Notes: generated by a model not told the origin, from the letters alone. A stretch of DNA of 64,000 nucleotides from Balaenoptera acutorostrata (GCF_949987535.1 NC_080066.1:91283600-91347599), one strand, 5' to 3'. Positions 1 to 12,295 are shown, counted from the first letter of the stretch. Numbers and translations are program-made.

Positions 1-1140
1 GGAACATTCCACTCTAATTTGCAACCTAGGAACACGACTTCCATGAAGGCTCTGTAGGTCTTTTAACCAAAGCTGGGAATATAGTAATCTGCCGCCTTGT
101 TGCCATTTCCCGCAACAGCAGCTTTAATCCCAGTGCTAATGGTCACTTAATATTCACAAGGACTGCAGGGCTTTAAATGACACCTGCCCTCAAAAAATGT
201 CCTGGGGCCAGGAATGGACATTAATATTCAAAAGAGGGCAAACTCTCGAGAAGACAATTTCAAGAGGTAAATTGGCTCACAGTTTTTCTTTTTTTTAAAG
301 GACATGAAAAAATGTTCAAAATCAAGAATTATTAGAGACATGAAAATTTAAAAGTTATCACCTCACAGTAGTCTGAATGGCCAACAAAAAAAATGTCTGC
401 AAACAATAAATGCTGAATGGGTTTCTGAGAATGGGTACCCTCCTATGCTGCTGATGGGATGTAAACTGGTAACAGCCACTAATCAGAAGAGAATGAAGAT
501 GCCTTTAAAAGGTAACACAATTGAACTACCACATGATCCTGCTGAAGCACTAATGGGCCTATAACCCGAGAAGACCAGAATTCCGAATGACACAGGCTCC
601 CAAATGTGCACTGCAGTGATATTTACAATAGCCAGACGTGGATGCAACCAAAATGTCCATCTACAGATGAATGGACAAAGAAGAAGTGGTACATGTACAC
701 AATGGAATATTAGCCATGGAAAAGATGAAACAATGCCTTTTGCAGCACCACAGATGAGCTTAGAGATAACCTTACTACATAAAATAAGTCAGGAAAAGAA
801 AGACAAATATCCAATGATATCATTTACTGGTGTTATCTAAAAATTGATACCCATTAACATATTTCCACAGAGAAAGACCCGTACAGACTTAGAAAAAGGT
901 GAAAGGAATGGAAAAATTAGGATGTTGCGGTTAATATACATTTAATAATACATATAAAATTATAATCATGAAGGACCTACTGGATACCAAGGGAGGTCTA
1001 CTCAACGCTCTGTAATGACCAACATGGGAAAGAATCTAAACCTGATTAGATATATGTATATGTATGAATGAACCAGATTCTGTACACCTAGAACAAACAC
1101 AACATTGTAATCAAATTTACTCTGATAAGAAATAAAAATT
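1..1140 (+). repeat. Tandem unit copy A: unique leader plus L1 3' tail
   Basis: The first ~300 bases (from ccactctaattt) recur at about 8218 and 9561, and each time are followed by ~800 bases of old L1 3' end (the segment around 600-1130 with end of ORF2, 3' UTR and an A-rich end). With the later L1 and SINE insertions subtracted, the copies are spaced about 1.2 kb apart, so this is copy A of a three-copy tandem array. The left edge lies outside the window. The short reading frame at 604-840 is only a decayed L1 ORF2 C-terminus. Confidence 0.7.
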
Positions 1141-1155
1141 AAAGAAGTAATGTGA
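1141..1155. repeat. Target-site duplication, left copy, of L1-1
   Basis: The 15-mer aaagaagtaatgtga here is repeated exactly at 8170-8184, bracketing the L1. This defines the ends of the insertion. Confidence 0.9.
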
Positions 1156-3029
1156 TTTGGAGGAGAGAAGATGGCGGAAGAGTAAGACGCAGAGATCACC
1201 TTCCTTCCCACAGATACAGTAGAAATACATCTACACGTGGAACTGCTCCTACAGAACACCCACTGAACGCTGGCAGAAAATGTCCGACCTCGAAAAAAGG
1301 CAAGAAACTCCCCCCGTACTTGGGTAGGGCAAAAGAAAAAAGAAATAACAGAGACAAAAGAATAGGGACGGCACCTGCACCAGTGGGAGGGAGCTGTGAA
1401 GGAGGAAAGGTTTCCACGCACTAGGAAGACCCTTCGTGGACAGAGACTGCGGGTGGCAGAGGGGGGAAGCTTTGGAGCCACGGAGGAGAGCGCAGCTACA
1501 GAGGTGCGGAGGGCAAAGCGGAGAGGTTCCCGCACAGAGGAGCGGTGCCGAGCAGCACTCACCAGCCCGAGAGGCTTGTCTGCTCACCTGCCGGGGCGGG
1601 CGGGGCTGGGAGCTGAGGCTCAGATCGCAGGGAGAGGACTGGAGCTGGCGGCGTGAACACAGCCTGAAGGGGTTGGCGCACCACAGCTAGCCGGGAGGGA
1701 GACCGGGAAAAGGTCTGCAGCTGCCGAAGAGGCAAGAGACTTTTTCTTGCCTCTTTGTTTCGCTGCGCGCAAGGAGAGGGGATTGAGAGCACCGCCTAAA
1801 CGAACTCCAGAGAAGGGCGCGAGCCGCGGCGATCAGCGCGGACCCCAGAGACGGGCGTGAGACGCTGGGGCTGCTGCTGCCGCCTCCAAAAAGCCTGTGT
1901 GTGAGCACAGGTCACTCTCCACACCGCCCCTCCCGGTAGCCTGTGCAGCCCACCACTGCCAGGGTCCCGGGATCCGGGGACAACATCCCCGGGAGAACGC
2001 ACTGCACACCTCAGGCTGCTGCAACTTCACGCCGGCCTCGGCCGCCGCAGGCTCGCCCCGCCTCTTCTGTACCCCTCCCTCCCCGCGGCCTGGGTGAGCC
2101 AGAGCCCCCAAAGCAGCTGCTTCTTTAACCCCGTCCTGTCTGGGAGGGGAACAGACGCCCTCAGGTGACCTACACGCAGAGGCGGGTCCAAATCCAAAGC
2201 TGAACCCCAGGAGCTGTGCGAACAGGGAAGAGAAGGGGAAATCTCTCCCAGCAGCCTCAGAAGCAGCGGATTAAAAGTCCACAAACAACTTGATGTGCCT
2301 GCATCTGTTGAATACCTGAATAGACAACGAATCATCCCAAATTAAGGAGGTGGACTTTGGGAGCAGATATATTAATTTTTCCCCTTTTCCTTTTTTTTGT
2401 GAGTGTATATGTATATGCTTCTGGGTGAGATTTTGTCTTTATAGCTTTACTTTACAATAGCTTTATTTTACTTCACTATATTATAGCCTCTTTCTTTCTT
2501 TCTTTCTATTTTTTCTCCCTTTTACTCTGAGCCGTGTGGACGAAAGGCTCTTGGTGCTCCAGCCAGGCATCAGGGCCGTGCCTCTGAGGTGGGAGAGCCA
2601 ACTTCAGAACACTGGTCCACAAGAGACCTCCCAGCTCCACATAATACCAAACGGCAAAAATCTCCAAGAGATCTCCATCTCAACATCAAGACCCAGCTTC
2701 ACTCAACGACCAGCAAGCTACAGTGCTGGACACCGTATGCCAAACAACTAGCTAGACAGGAACACAACCCCATACATTAGCAGATAGGCTGCCTAAAATC
2801 ATAATAAGGCCACAGACACCCCAAAATACACCACCAGACGTGGACGTGCCCACCAGAAAGACAAGATCAAGCCTCATGCACCAGAACTCAGGCACTAGTT
2901 CCCTCCACCAGGAAGCCTACACAACCCACTGAACCAACCTTAGCCACTGGGGACAGATACCAAAAACAACGGGAACTACGAACCTGCAGCCTGTGAAAAG
3001 GAGACCCCAAACACAGTAAGATAAGCAAA
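1156..3029 (+). promoter_or_regulatory. L1-1 5' UTR / internal promoter
   Basis: The element starts 12 bases before aagatggcgg (1168-1177), a YY1-type site at the position where L1 promoters of other mammals carry one. The stretch about 1390-2260 is GC- and CpG-rich, unlike the AT-rich flanks. A T-rich part follows (2370-2520), then the leader to ORF1. The matching regions of L1-2 and L1-3 are homologous. Promoter activity is inferred from L1 biology and was not shown here. Several antisense frames of 60-190 codons cross this region and are treated as chance. Confidence 0.7.
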
Positions 3030-3923
3030 ATGAGACGACAGGAAAACACACAGCAGATGAAGGAGCAGGGTCAAAACACACCAGACCTAACAAATGAAGA
3101 GGAAATAGGTAGTCTACCTGAAAAAGAATTCAGAATAATGATAGTAAGGATGATCCAAAATCTTGGAAATAGAATAGACAAAATGCAAGAAACATTTAAC
3201 AAGGACGTAGAAGAACTAAAGAGGAACCAAGCAATGATGAAAAACACAATAAATGAAATTAAAAATACTCTAGATGGGATCAATAGCAGAATAACTGAGG
3301 CAGAAGAAAGGATAAGTGACCTGGAAGATAAAATGGTGGAAATAACTACTGCAGAGCAGGATAAAGAAAAAAGAATGAAAAGAACTGAGGACAGTCTCAG
3401 AGACCTCTGCGACAACATTAAACGCACCAACATTCGAATTATAGGGGTCCCAGAAGAAGAAGAGAAAAAGAAAGGGACTGAGAAAATATTTGAAGAGATT
3501 ATAGTTGAAAACTTCCCTAATATGGGAAAGGAAATAGTTAATCAAGTCCTGGAAGCACAAAGAGTCGCATACAGGATAAACCCAAGGAGAAACACGCCAA
3601 GACACGTATTAATCAAACTGTCAAAAATTAAATATAAGGAAAACATATTAAAGGCAGCAAGGGAAAAACAACAAATAACACACAAGGGAATCTCCATAAG
3701 GTTAAAAGCTGATCTTTCAGCAGAAACTCTGCAAGCCAGAAGGGAGTGGCAGGATATACTTAAAGTGATGAAGGAGAAAAACCTACAACCAAGATTACTC
3801 TACCCAGCAAGGATCTCATTCAGATTCGATGGAGAAATTAAAACCTTTACAGACAAGCAAAAGCTGAGAGAGTTCAGCACCACCAAACCAGCTTTACAAC
3901 AAATGCTAAAGGAACTTCTCTAG
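3030..3923 (+). CDS. L1 ORF1 protein (RNA-binding chaperone), intact
   Basis: Encodes 297 residues with no internal stop, the full length seen in the sister copies (each 894 bases including the stop). The N-terminus is polar. Residues about 45-130 form a heptad-rich coiled coil (MIQNLGNRI through SLRDLCDNI), expected to trimerise. Residues about 132-228 look like the RRM domain, beginning [11 protein letters not shown]. The rest is the basic C-terminal domain, with the conserved [13 protein letters not shown] and the ending LQQMLKELL. In L1s this protein coats L1 RNA in cytoplasmic particles and acts as a nucleic-acid chaperone. I chose ATG 3030 because L1-3 starts at the same codon; in L1-2 codon 3 is a stop. 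Intactness does not prove expression. Confidence 0.93.
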   Translation: MRRQENTQQMKEQGQNTPDLTNEEEIGSLPEKEFRIMIVRMIQNLGNRIDKMQETFNKDVEELKRNQAMMKNTINEIKNTLDGINSRITEAEERISDLEDKMVEITTAEQDKEKRMKRTEDSLRDLCDNIKRTNIRIIGVPEEEEKKKGTEKIFEEIIVENFPNMGKEIVNQVLEAQRVAYRINPRRNTPRHVLIKLSKIKYKENILKAAREKQQITHKGISIRLKADLSAETLQARREWQDILKVMKEKNLQPRLLYPARISFRFDGEIKTFTDKQKLREFSTTKPALQQMLKELL

Positions 3924-3981
3924 GCAAGAAACACAAGAGAAGGAAAACACCTACAATAACAAACCCAAAACATTTAAGAAA

Positions 3982-6900
3982 ATGGGAATAGGAACATACA
4001 TATCGATAATTACCTTGAATGTAAATGGATTAAATGCTCCCACCAAAAGACACAGGCTGGCTGAATGGATACAAAAACAAGACCCATATATATGCTGTCT
4101 ACAAGAGACCCACTTCAGACCTAGAGACACATACAGACTGAAAGTGAGGGGATGGAAAAAGATATTCCATGCAAATGGAAATCAAAAGAAAGCTGGAGTA
4201 GCAATTCTCATATCAGCCAAAATAGACTTTAAAATAAAGACTATTACAAGAGACAAAGAAGGACACTATATAATGATCAAGGGATCGATCCAAGAGGAAG
4301 GTATAACAATTGTAAATATTTATGCACCCAACATAGGAGCACCTCAATACATAAGGCAAATACTAACAGCCATAAAAGGGGAAATCGACAGCAACACAAT
4401 CATAGTAGGGGACTTTAACACCCCACTTTCACCAATGGACAGATCATCCAAAATGAAAATAAATAAGGAAACGCAAGCTTTAAATGATACATTAAACAAT
4501 ATGGACTTAATTGATATTTATAGGACATTCCACCCCAAAACAACAGAATACACATTTTTCTTAAGTGCTCATGGAACATTCTCCAGGATAGATCATATCT
4601 TGGGTCACAAATCAAGCCTTGGTAAATTTAACAAAATTGAAATCGTATCAAGTATCTTTTCCGACCACAACGCTATGAGACTAGATATCAATTACAGGAA
4701 AAGATCTGTAAAAAATACAAACACATGGAGGCTACACAATACATTACTTAATAACGAAGTGATTACTGAAGAAATCAAAGGGAAAATCAAAAAATACCTA
4801 GAAACAAATGACAATGGAGATACGACAACCCAAAACCTATGGGACGCAGCAAAAGCAGTGCTAAGAGGGAAGTTTATAGCAATACAAGCCTACCTCAAGA
4901 AACAGGAAACATCTCGAATAAACAACCTAACCTTGCACCTAAAGCAATTAGAGAAAGAAGAACAAAAAAACCCCAAAGCCAGCAGGAGGAAAGAAATTAT
5001 AAAGATCAGGTCAGAAATAAATGAAAAAGAAATGAAGGAAACAATAGCAAAAATCAATGAAACTAAAAGCTGGTTCTTTGAGAAGATAAACAAAATTGAT
5101 AAACCATTAGCCAGACTCATCAAGAGAAAAAGGGAGAAGACTCAAATCAATAGAATTAGAAATGAAAAAGGAGAAGTAACCACTGACACTGCAGAAATAC
5201 AAAAGATCATGAGAGATTACTACAAGCAACTCTATGCCAATAAAATGGACAACCTGGAAAAAATGGACAGATTCTTAGAAATGCACAACCTGCCGAGACT
5301 GAACCAGGAAGAAATAGAAAATATGAACAGACCAATCACAAGCACTGAAATTGAAACTGTGATTAAAAACCTTCCAACAAACAAAAGCCCAGGACCAGAT
5401 GGCTTCACAGGTGAATTCTATCAAACATTTAGAGAAGAGCTAACACCTATCCTTCTCAAACTCTTCCAAAATATTGCAGAGGGAGGAACACTCCCAAACT
5501 CATTCTACGAGGCCACCATCACCCTGATACCAAAACCAGACAAAGATGTCACAAAAAAAGAAAACTACAGGCCAATATCACTGATGAACATAGATGCAAA
5601 AATTCTCAACAAAATACTAGCAAACAGAATCCAACAGCACATTAAAAGGATCATACACCATGATCAAGTGGGGTTTATCCCAGGAATGCAAGGATTCTTC
5701 AATATACGCAAATCAATCAATGTGATACACCATATTAACAAATTGAAGGAGAAAAACCATATGATCATCTCAATAGATGCAGAGAAAGCTTTCGACAAAA
5801 TTCAACACCCATTTATGATAAAAGCCCTTCAGAAAGTAGGCATAGAGGGAACTTTCCTCAACATAATAAAGGCCATATATGACAAACCCACAGCCAACAT
5901 TGTCCTCAATGGTGAAAAACTGAAACCATTTCCACTAAGATCAGGAACAAGACAAGGATGCCCACTCTCACCACTATTATTCAACATAGTTTTGGAAGTG
6001 TTAGCCACAGCAATCAGAGAAGACAAAGAAATAAAAGGGATCCAAATCGGAGAAGAAGAAGTAAAGCTGTCACTATTTGCAGATGACATGATACTATACA
6101 TAGAGAATCCTAAAGATGCTACCAGAAAACTCCTAGAGCTAATCAATGAATTTGGTAAAGTAGCAGGATACAAAATTAATGCACAGAAATCTCTTGCATT
6201 TCTATACACTAATGACGAAAAATCTGAAAGTGAAATTAAGAAAACACTCCCATTTACCATTGCAACAAAAAGAATAAAATATCTAGGAATAAACCTACGT
6301 AAAGAGACAAAAGACCTGTATGCAGAAAATTATAAGACACTGATGAAAGAAATTAAAGATGATACAAATAGATGGAGAGATATACCATGTTCCTGGATTG
6401 GAAGAATCAACATTGTGAAAATGACTCTACTACCCAAAGCAATCTACAGATTCAATGCAATCCCTATCAAACTACCACTGGCATTTTTCACAGAACTAGA
6501 ACAAAAAATTTCACAATTTGTATGGAAACACAAAAGACCCCGAATAGCCAAAGCAACCTTGAGAACGAAAAATGGAGCTGGGGGTATCAGGCTCCCTGAC
6601 TTCAGACTATATTACAAAGCTTCAGTAATCAAGACAGTTTGGTACTGGCACAAAAACAGAAACATAGATCAATGGAACAGGATAGAAAGCCCAGAGATAA
6701 ACCCACACACATATGGTCACCTTATCTTTGATAAAGGAGGCAAGCATATACAGTGGAGAAAAGACAGCCTCTTCAATAAGTGGTGCTGGGAAAATTGGAC
6801 AGGAACATGTAAAAGTATGAAATTAGAACACTCCCTGACACCATGCACAAAAATAAACTCAAAATGGATTAAAAACCTAAGTGTAAGGGCAGACACTATC

Positions 6901-7056
6901 AAACTCTTAGAGGAAAACATAGGCAGAACACTCTATGACATACATCACAGCAAGATTCTTTTTGACCCAGCTCCCAGAGAAATGGATATAAGAACACAAA
7001 TAAACAAATGGGACCTAATGAAACTTAAAAGCTTTGCACAGCAAAGGAAACCATAA
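3982..7056 (+). CDS. L1 ORF2 protein (endonuclease and reverse transcriptase), frameshifted near the C-terminus
   Basis: This frame gives 1024 residues of an expected ~1270. The N-terminal apurinic-type endonuclease is complete in its motifs: NVNGLN (about 13-18), QETH (41-44), [18 protein letters not shown] and SDHNAM. The reverse transcriptase follows, with [13 protein letters not shown], the RPISLMN block, [17 protein letters not shown] and the catalytic FADD at residues 699-702. The frame ends early because the T run at about 7031-7036 is one base shorter than in L1-3 (gctttg against gcttttg); the downstream frame then continues to 7799. The protein nicks target DNA and primes reverse transcription there. 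As it stands it lacks the C-terminal cysteine region, so retrotransposition is doubtful. Confidence 0.93.
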   Translation: MGIGTYISIITLNVNGLNAPTKRHRLAEWIQKQDPYICCLQETHFRPRDTYRLKVRGWKKIFHANGNQKKAGVAILISAKIDFKIKTITRDKEGHYIMIKGSIQEEGITIVNIYAPNIGAPQYIRQILTAIKGEIDSNTIIVGDFNTPLSPMDRSSKMKINKETQALNDTLNNMDLIDIYRTFHPKTTEYTFFLSAHGTFSRIDHILGHKSSLGKFNKIEIVSSIFSDHNAMRLDINYRKRSVKNTNTWRLHNTLLNNEVITEEIKGKIKKYLETNDNGDTTTQNLWDAAKAVLRGKFIAIQAYLKKQETSRINNLTLHLKQLEKEEQKNPKASRRKEIIKIRSEINEKEMKETIAKINETKSWFFEKINKIDKPLARLIKRKREKTQINRIRNEKGEVTTDTAEIQKIMRDYYKQLYANKMDNLEKMDRFLEMHNLPRLNQEEIENMNRPITSTEIETVIKNLPTNKSPGPDGFTGEFYQTFREELTPILLKLFQNIAEGGTLPNSFYEATITLIPKPDKDVTKKENYRPISLMNIDAKILNKILANRIQQHIKRIIHHDQVGFIPGMQGFFNIRKSINVIHHINKLKEKNHMIISIDAEKAFDKIQHPFMIKALQKVGIEGTFLNIIKAIYDKPTANIVLNGEKLKPFPLRSGTRQGCPLSPLLFNIVLEVLATAIREDKEIKGIQIGEEEVKLSLFADDMILYIENPKDATRKLLELINEFGKVAGYKINAQKSLAFLYTNDEKSESEIKKTLPFTIATKRIKYLGINLRKETKDLYAENYKTLMKEIKDDTNRWRDIPCSWIGRINIVKMTLLPKAIYRFNAIPIKLPLAFFTELEQKISQFVWKHKRPRIAKATLRTKNGAGGIRLPDFRLYYKASVIKTVWYWHKNRNIDQWNRIESPEINPHTYGHLIFDKGGKHIQWRKDSLFNKWCWENWTGTCKSMKLEHSLTPCTKINSKWIKNLSVRADTIKLLEENIGRTLYDIHHSKILFDPAPREMDIRTQINKWDLMKLKSFAQQRKP

Positions 7057-7799
7057 ACAAGACCAAAAGACAACCCTCAGAATGGGAGAAAATATTTGCA
7101 AATGAAGCAACTGACAAAGGATTAATCTCCACGATTTACAAGCAGCTCATGCAGCTCAATAACAAAAAAACGAACAACCCAATCCAAAAATGGGCGGAAG
7201 ATCTAAATAGACATTTCTCCAAAGAAGATATACAGATGGCCTACAGACACATGAAAGAATGCTCAACATCATTAATCATTAGAGAAATGCAAATCAAAAC
7301 TACAATGAGATATCATCTCACACCGGTCAGAATGGCCATCATCAAAAAATCTAGAAACAATAAATGCTGGAGAGGGTGTGGAGGAAAGGGAACCCTCTTG
7401 CACTGTTGGTGGGAATGTAAATTGATACAGCCACTATGGAGAACAGTATGGAGGTTCCTTAAAAAACTACAAATAGAACTACCATACGACCCAGCAATCC
7501 CACTACTGGGCATATACCCTGAGAAAACCATAGGTCAAAAAGAGTCATGTACCAAAATGTTCATTGCAGCTCTATTTACAATAGCCAGGACATGGAAGCA
7601 ACCTAAATGTCCATCGACAGATGAATGGATAAAGAAGATGTGGCACATATATACAATGGAATATTACTCAGCCATAAAAAGAAATGAAATGGAGGTATTT
7701 GTAATGAGGTGGATGGAGTTAGAGTCTGTCATACAGAGTGAAGTAAGTCAGAAAGAGAAAAACAAATACAGTATGCTAACACATATATACGGAATCTAA
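7041..7799 (+). pseudogene. L1 ORF2 C-terminal segment, displaced by a frameshift
   Basis: This is the open continuation of ORF2 in another frame, without stops from just after the one-base deletion to the normal ORF2 stop. It carries the C-terminal cysteine motif C-X3-C-X7-H-X4-C (7365-7418), which other L1s need for retrotransposition, and the family ending THIYGI. The upstream frame must shift once to reach it. Confidence 0.9.
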
Positions 7800-8169
7800 G
7801 GGGAAAAAAAGGCCATGAAGAACCTAGTGGCAAGACGGGAATAAAGACACAGACCTACTAGAGAATGGACTTGAGGATATGGGGAGGGGGTGGGGTGAGA
7901 TGTGACAGGGTAAGAGAGTGTCATGGACATATATACACTACCAAATGTAAAATAGATAACTAGTGGGAAGCAGCCGCATAGCACTGGGAGATCAGCTCAG
8001 TGCTCTGTGACCACCTAGAGGGGTCGGATAGGGAGGGTGGGACGGAGGGAGATGCACGAGGGAAGAGATATGGGGACATATGTATATGTATAACTGATTC
8101 ACTTTGTTATAAAGCAGAAACTAACACACCATTGTAAAGCAATTATACTTCAATAAAGATGTTTAAAAA

Positions 8170-8184
8170 AAAGAAGTAATGTGA
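8170..8184. repeat. Target-site duplication, right copy, of L1-1
   Basis: Exact repeat of 1141-1155, directly after the A tail of L1-1. Confidence 0.9.
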
Positions 8185-9520
8185 CACAAGCTTTTGGGTA
8201 TTTGTCCTGGCACTTTCCACTCTAATTTCCAATCTAGGAACAGGAGTTTCACTAAGGCTCTGTTTGCCCTAGCAATCAAGTTGAGTATGAATAAATTCCG
8301 CTGCCTTGTTGCCCTTTCCTGCAGCTGCAACGTTAAAACTAAGGCTTATGGGTACTTAATATTCACAAGGACTGTAGGGCTGTAAATGACACCTGCAATC
8401 AGGAAATGTCCAGGAGAGGTAAGCAAAAAAAATTCAAAAGAAACAGACTTTCAAGATCTTATTTCAATAGGTAAATTTTACTCACACTGTTTAAAAGAAA
8501 AGAACTTGAAAAGATGCCCTAATTCTTGTATTATTAGCGGCTTGGAAATCAAAACTACAATGAGGGATCCCTTCACGTGAGTCAGAATAGCCAACATTGA
8601 AAAGTCTACAAACAGTAAATGCTTGAGAGGTTGTAGGAAAAAGGGAACCCTCCTACGCTGCTGTTGGGACCTAAAGTGGTAACAGCCACTACAGAGAACA
8701 GCATGGAGGTGCCTTTACAAGGTAAAATTAGAGCTACCATATGATCCAGCAGTCCCACTCCCAGGCATATATCAAGAGAAAAGCAGAATTGGAAAACCCA
8801 CATGTGCCCATATGGGCACCGTGGCACAATTCACAATGTCTAAGACATGGAAGCAACCAAAATACCATCGGCAGATGGATGGATAAAGAACATGTTCACA
8901 GTGAAATATTACTCAGAAATGAAAAAGAATGAAAGAATGCCATTTGCAGCATCATGGATGGACCTAGAGATAATCATACTAAGTGAAGTAAGTCAGAAAG
9001 AGAAAGTCAAATATCATATGATACCACTTATAGGTGAAATTGAAAAATTGATACCAATGAACTAATTTACAAGAGAAAAACAGGAACTTTCCTGGTGGTC
9101 CAATGGTTAAGAATCCGAGCTTCCACTGCAGGGGGCGTGGGTTCGATCCCTGGTGTTGGGAGAAGTAATATCCTGCATGCCTCGCAGTGCAGCCAAAAAA
9201 ATAAAAGAGAAAGAGACTCACAGACTTAGAAAACAAACTTATGGTTACCCAATGAGAAAGGTGTGGGGAAGGAATAAATCAGTAGGTTGGGAAAAACATT
9301 TATACACTAATACATATAAAATAAATAATCAACAAGGACCTACTGTATAACAAAGGGAAGTCTACTCAACACTCTCTAATAACCTAATGGGAAAAGAATC
9401 TGAAGATGAATAGACCTATGGATATACATAACTGAACAAGATTCTGTACGCTTACCACAAACACAATATTTTAAATCAACTTTACTCCAATAAAAAAGAA
9501 AAATTAAAAAAAACAAGAAG
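8185..9520 (+). repeat. Tandem unit copy B: unique leader plus L1 3' tail
   Basis: The leader (8200-8400) aligns by eye with 1-200 and 9540-9760. It shares ttaatattcacaaggactg, the proline-free tail and a following segment of decayed L1 ORF2 C-terminus, 3' UTR and A-rich end near 9500. It carries an extra short SINE (9084-9206), which explains why its spacing to copy C is longer than the A-B spacing. The short frames inside it are L1 debris. Confidence 0.7.
9084..9206 (+). mobile_element. Short tRNA-derived SINE (CHR/Bov-tA-like)
   Basis: Begins aactttcctggtggtccaat and carries the RNA polymerase III B-box-like gggttcgatccctgg, followed by a short body and an A-rich tail. The 8-mer aagagaaa occurs at both ends (about 9071 and 9205) as a likely target-site duplication. 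It is about 120 bases, shorter than the ~300-base CHR SINEs elsewhere in the window. Confidence 0.8.
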
Positions 9521-10500
9521 TAACAAAATACAAGATTTGGGGTGTTTGTTCTGGCACAGTCCACACTAATTTATATCCAGGAGCCCGTCTTCCACAGTGG
9601 CTCTGGTTACCCAAGTAACCAGAGAGGGGCATGAAGGAAATCCTACTTCTTGTGCCCATTTCCACAACAGCAACTTTAAAACATGTGCTTATGGGCACTT
9701 AATATTCACAAGGACTGCGAGAGTATAAATGGCACCTGCCCTTAACAAATGTCCTGTGGTAGTTATCGAAAAAAAATTCAAAATAGTCAGACTTTCAAAA
9801 AGCCAATTTCAACAGTAACTTTTTCTCACAGTGTTTAAAAAAAAACACATGCAAACATGCTCAACATCTCGAATTATTAGACACATGCAAATCAAAACTA
9901 CAACAAGGTATCACCTCACACAGTCAGAGTGGCCATCATCAAAAAGTCTACAAACCATAAATGCCAGAAAGGACATGGAGAAAAGGGAACCCTCCTATGC
10001 TGTTGGTGGGATGTAAGCTGGTAAGAGCCACTATAAAGCACAGTATGGGGATGCCTTTAAAAAGTAAAAATAGAGCTACCATATCATCCAGCAGTCCCGC
10101 TTCTGGGCGTACATCTGCAGAAAACCAGAATTCAAAAAGACAAATGCCCCCAAACCCAAACATGCACTGAAGCACTATTTACAATAGCCAAGACATGGAA
10201 GCAACCAAAATGTCCATCAACAGATGAATGGATAAAGAAGTGGTACTTGTACACAATCAATTATTACTCAGAAATGAAAAAGGATGATCATCTCTAGGTC
10301 CATCCCTGTTGCTGCAAATGCCATTATTTCATTCTAAGTGAAGTAATTCAGATAGGAAAAGACAAATATCATATGCTATCACTTATAGTGGAGTCTAAAA
10401 AATGATAGAAATGAACTAATTTATGAAACTGAAACAAACTGACAGACTTCAGATATCGTTTAGGGAGAAAATTTTTAAAATCTGTTACCAATCATTAAAT
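9521..10500 (+). repeat. Tandem unit copy C: unique leader plus L1 3' tail
   Basis: The leader runs from ggtgtttgttctggcac at about 9540 to about 9760, followed by an L1 3' segment with the usual ORF2 C-terminal remnants (about 9840-10300). Its end fades into AT-rich sequence before 10500. The order and spacing match copies A and B. Confidence 0.65.
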
Positions 10501-10645
10501 GTCACCCTGAAAAAATTAAGCAATAAATAACATTGTAAAGGTATTAATTCTCCTCAAATTAACCTATACCAGGCATTAGCAAACTAAACCTGGAGATCAC
10601 ATCCAGCCTATCACCTTCTTTTGTAAATTAAATTTAATGAATGAC
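10501..10645. other. AT-rich spacer with a possible old DNA-transposon fragment
   Basis: Around 10570-10640 the text ccaggcattagcaaactaaa followed by catccagcctatcacc resembles the end of a common mammalian hAT-type repeat. That is recognition from memory and weak. Nothing else is evident. Confidence 0.3.
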
Positions 10646-11450
10646 CGACAAAAATACCCACAATGAGACATCACGTCACACCTCTCAACATGGCTATTAT
10701 TCTAAAGTCTACGAATATGAAATGTTGTTCATGACATGGAGAGAAGAGAATCCTAGTACACTGTTGGTGGGATTGTGAATTGGTACACCCACTATGAAAA
10801 CAATATGGAGGTCCTGAAAAAAGCTAAAAGTAGAACTATCATATTAGCCAACAATTCCACAGCTTGGTATATGTCCAAAGAAAATGAAGACACCAATTTG
10901 ACAAGATACATGTATCCCAATGTTCATGGCAGCACTATTTACAATTGCCAACATATGGAAGCAAACTAAATGTACATCAACAGATGAGTGGATAAAGAAG
11001 ATGTGGTATGTATACACAATGGACTATTACCCAGCCATTAAAAAGGATCAAATTCTGCCACTTACAACAACGTGGATCAGCCTAGAATGTTTATACCTAC
11101 TTAAATAAGTTAGAGAAAGGCAAATACTCTATGTTCTCACTTCTCTGTGGAATCTAAAAATGCAAGAAAGGAATGTATATAACAAAATAGAAATAGACTC
11201 ACAGAGAACAAATTAGTGGTTACTGGTGGGGCAAGTGAAGGGGAGAGGGAAAGACAGTAGTTTCTTTCTCTAAATCCAATACCCCTATGTATGAAATAAA
11301 TAAGGATATATAGTACAACCCAGGGAAATATAACCATTATTTTTTAATAAATTTAAATGGAGCATGATCTATAAAAATATTAAATCCATAGGTTATACCA
11401 CTGAGACTAATGTAATATTGTAAATCAACTATACTTCAATTTAAATAATC
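10646..11450 (+). mobile_element. Old L1 3' end fragment
   Basis: A decayed ORF2 C-terminus, including a version of the phrase tggaagcaa-ctaaatgtacatcaacagatg near 10958, then a 3' UTR ending about 11445 with an A/T-rich tail. Frames at 10775-10969 and 10920-11108 are remnants only. Confidence 0.8.
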
Positions 11451-12295
11451 CATAGGATGGCTGAATGGATTAAAGAAAGTTCAATTATATACTTTGTACA
11501 AGAGATTCATGCTAACTTTAAATCCATATATAGCATAAAATTGAATGATTGGAAAAAAGATACTCCATGAAAATGATACTTGCCTGACTAGTCTATTATC
11601 AGGCAAAAAAGACTTGAAGTCAAACCTCAAAGGAAAGAAGGTTATCATATAATGATAAAGGGATTAATTCATTAGGAAATTATGACAATTATAAATATGT
11701 ATGTGTCCAGCATTGGAGCCTCTCAACATATAAAGAAATTATTAACACACATGAAGAGGAAAATGTGCAGAAATAAAATAATGGTAAGAAACATCAATAC
11801 CCAACTTTCAACACTGTATAGATCATCCGGACAGAATATCAATCAGGAAACATTGAACCTGAACACAAACTTGATATCAAATGAACCTAACAGACATATA
11901 CAGTACATTCCACTCAACAGCAGCAAAATTTCCATTCTTCTTAAGTACACATAGAACATTTCCTAGGATAGATCCTATGTTAAGCCACAAAACAGGTCTT
12001 CAAAAATCCAAGAATATTGAAGTCATATCAAGTATCATTTCCAACCACAATGGTATGAAACAAATTCAATATTAAAAAGAATAATCAAAAATTCAAGAAC
12101 ACTTAGAAATTGAACAATAAGCTCCTGAATAGCCAATGCATACAGGAATAAATCAAAAGCGAAATTAAAAAAAAAATCTTAAAGCAAACAAAATTGGAAA
12201 CACAAAGTGCCTAAATTTATGGAATACAAGAAAAACAATGCAATTCAAAGAGTTATGTTTACAGTAACAAATGGATGTATTTTTAAAAAATTCTT
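11451..12295 (+). mobile_element. Old L1 ORF2 endonuclease-region fragment
   Basis: Translates, with many breaks, to endonuclease-domain text of L1 ORF2 (AEWIK, then DIYSTFHST and RTFPRIDPML about 11890-11980). It stops at about 12295, where a different L1 begins. Confidence 0.75.

Larger units (their letters stand above)
1156..8169 (+). mobile_element. Full-length LINE-1 retrotransposon (L1-1), nearly intact
   Basis: A complete 7.0-kb non-LTR retrotransposon with a 1.9-kb GC-rich 5' UTR, ORF1, a 58-base inter-ORF spacer, ORF2, a 3' UTR with a G-rich tract (about 8029-8075), AATAAA at 8152-8157 and a short A tail. A perfect 15-bp target-site duplication flanks it. ORF1 is open and ORF2 is broken by what looks like one missing base near 7035. 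It is the best preserved of four related L1s here; the others start at 15637, 36986 and 53229. It landed at the edge of the second copy of a tandem L1-tail unit. The single lesion and clean ends suggest a relatively recent insertion; a molecular age needs alignment. Confidence 0.95.

Noticed and set aside
1002..1562. 186-codon antisense frame across the L1-1 5' UTR, and similar antisense frames at 15765-16151 and 37111-37491
   Set aside because: GC-rich L1 5' UTR gives long frames by chance. Lengths and frames differ between the sister elements and there is no recognisable domain.
3071..3605. Antisense frames of 111-120 codons opposite ORF1, repeated in all L1 copies
   Set aside because: They persist only because ORF1 itself is conserved; the hydrophobic text is the complement of A-rich coding sequence.
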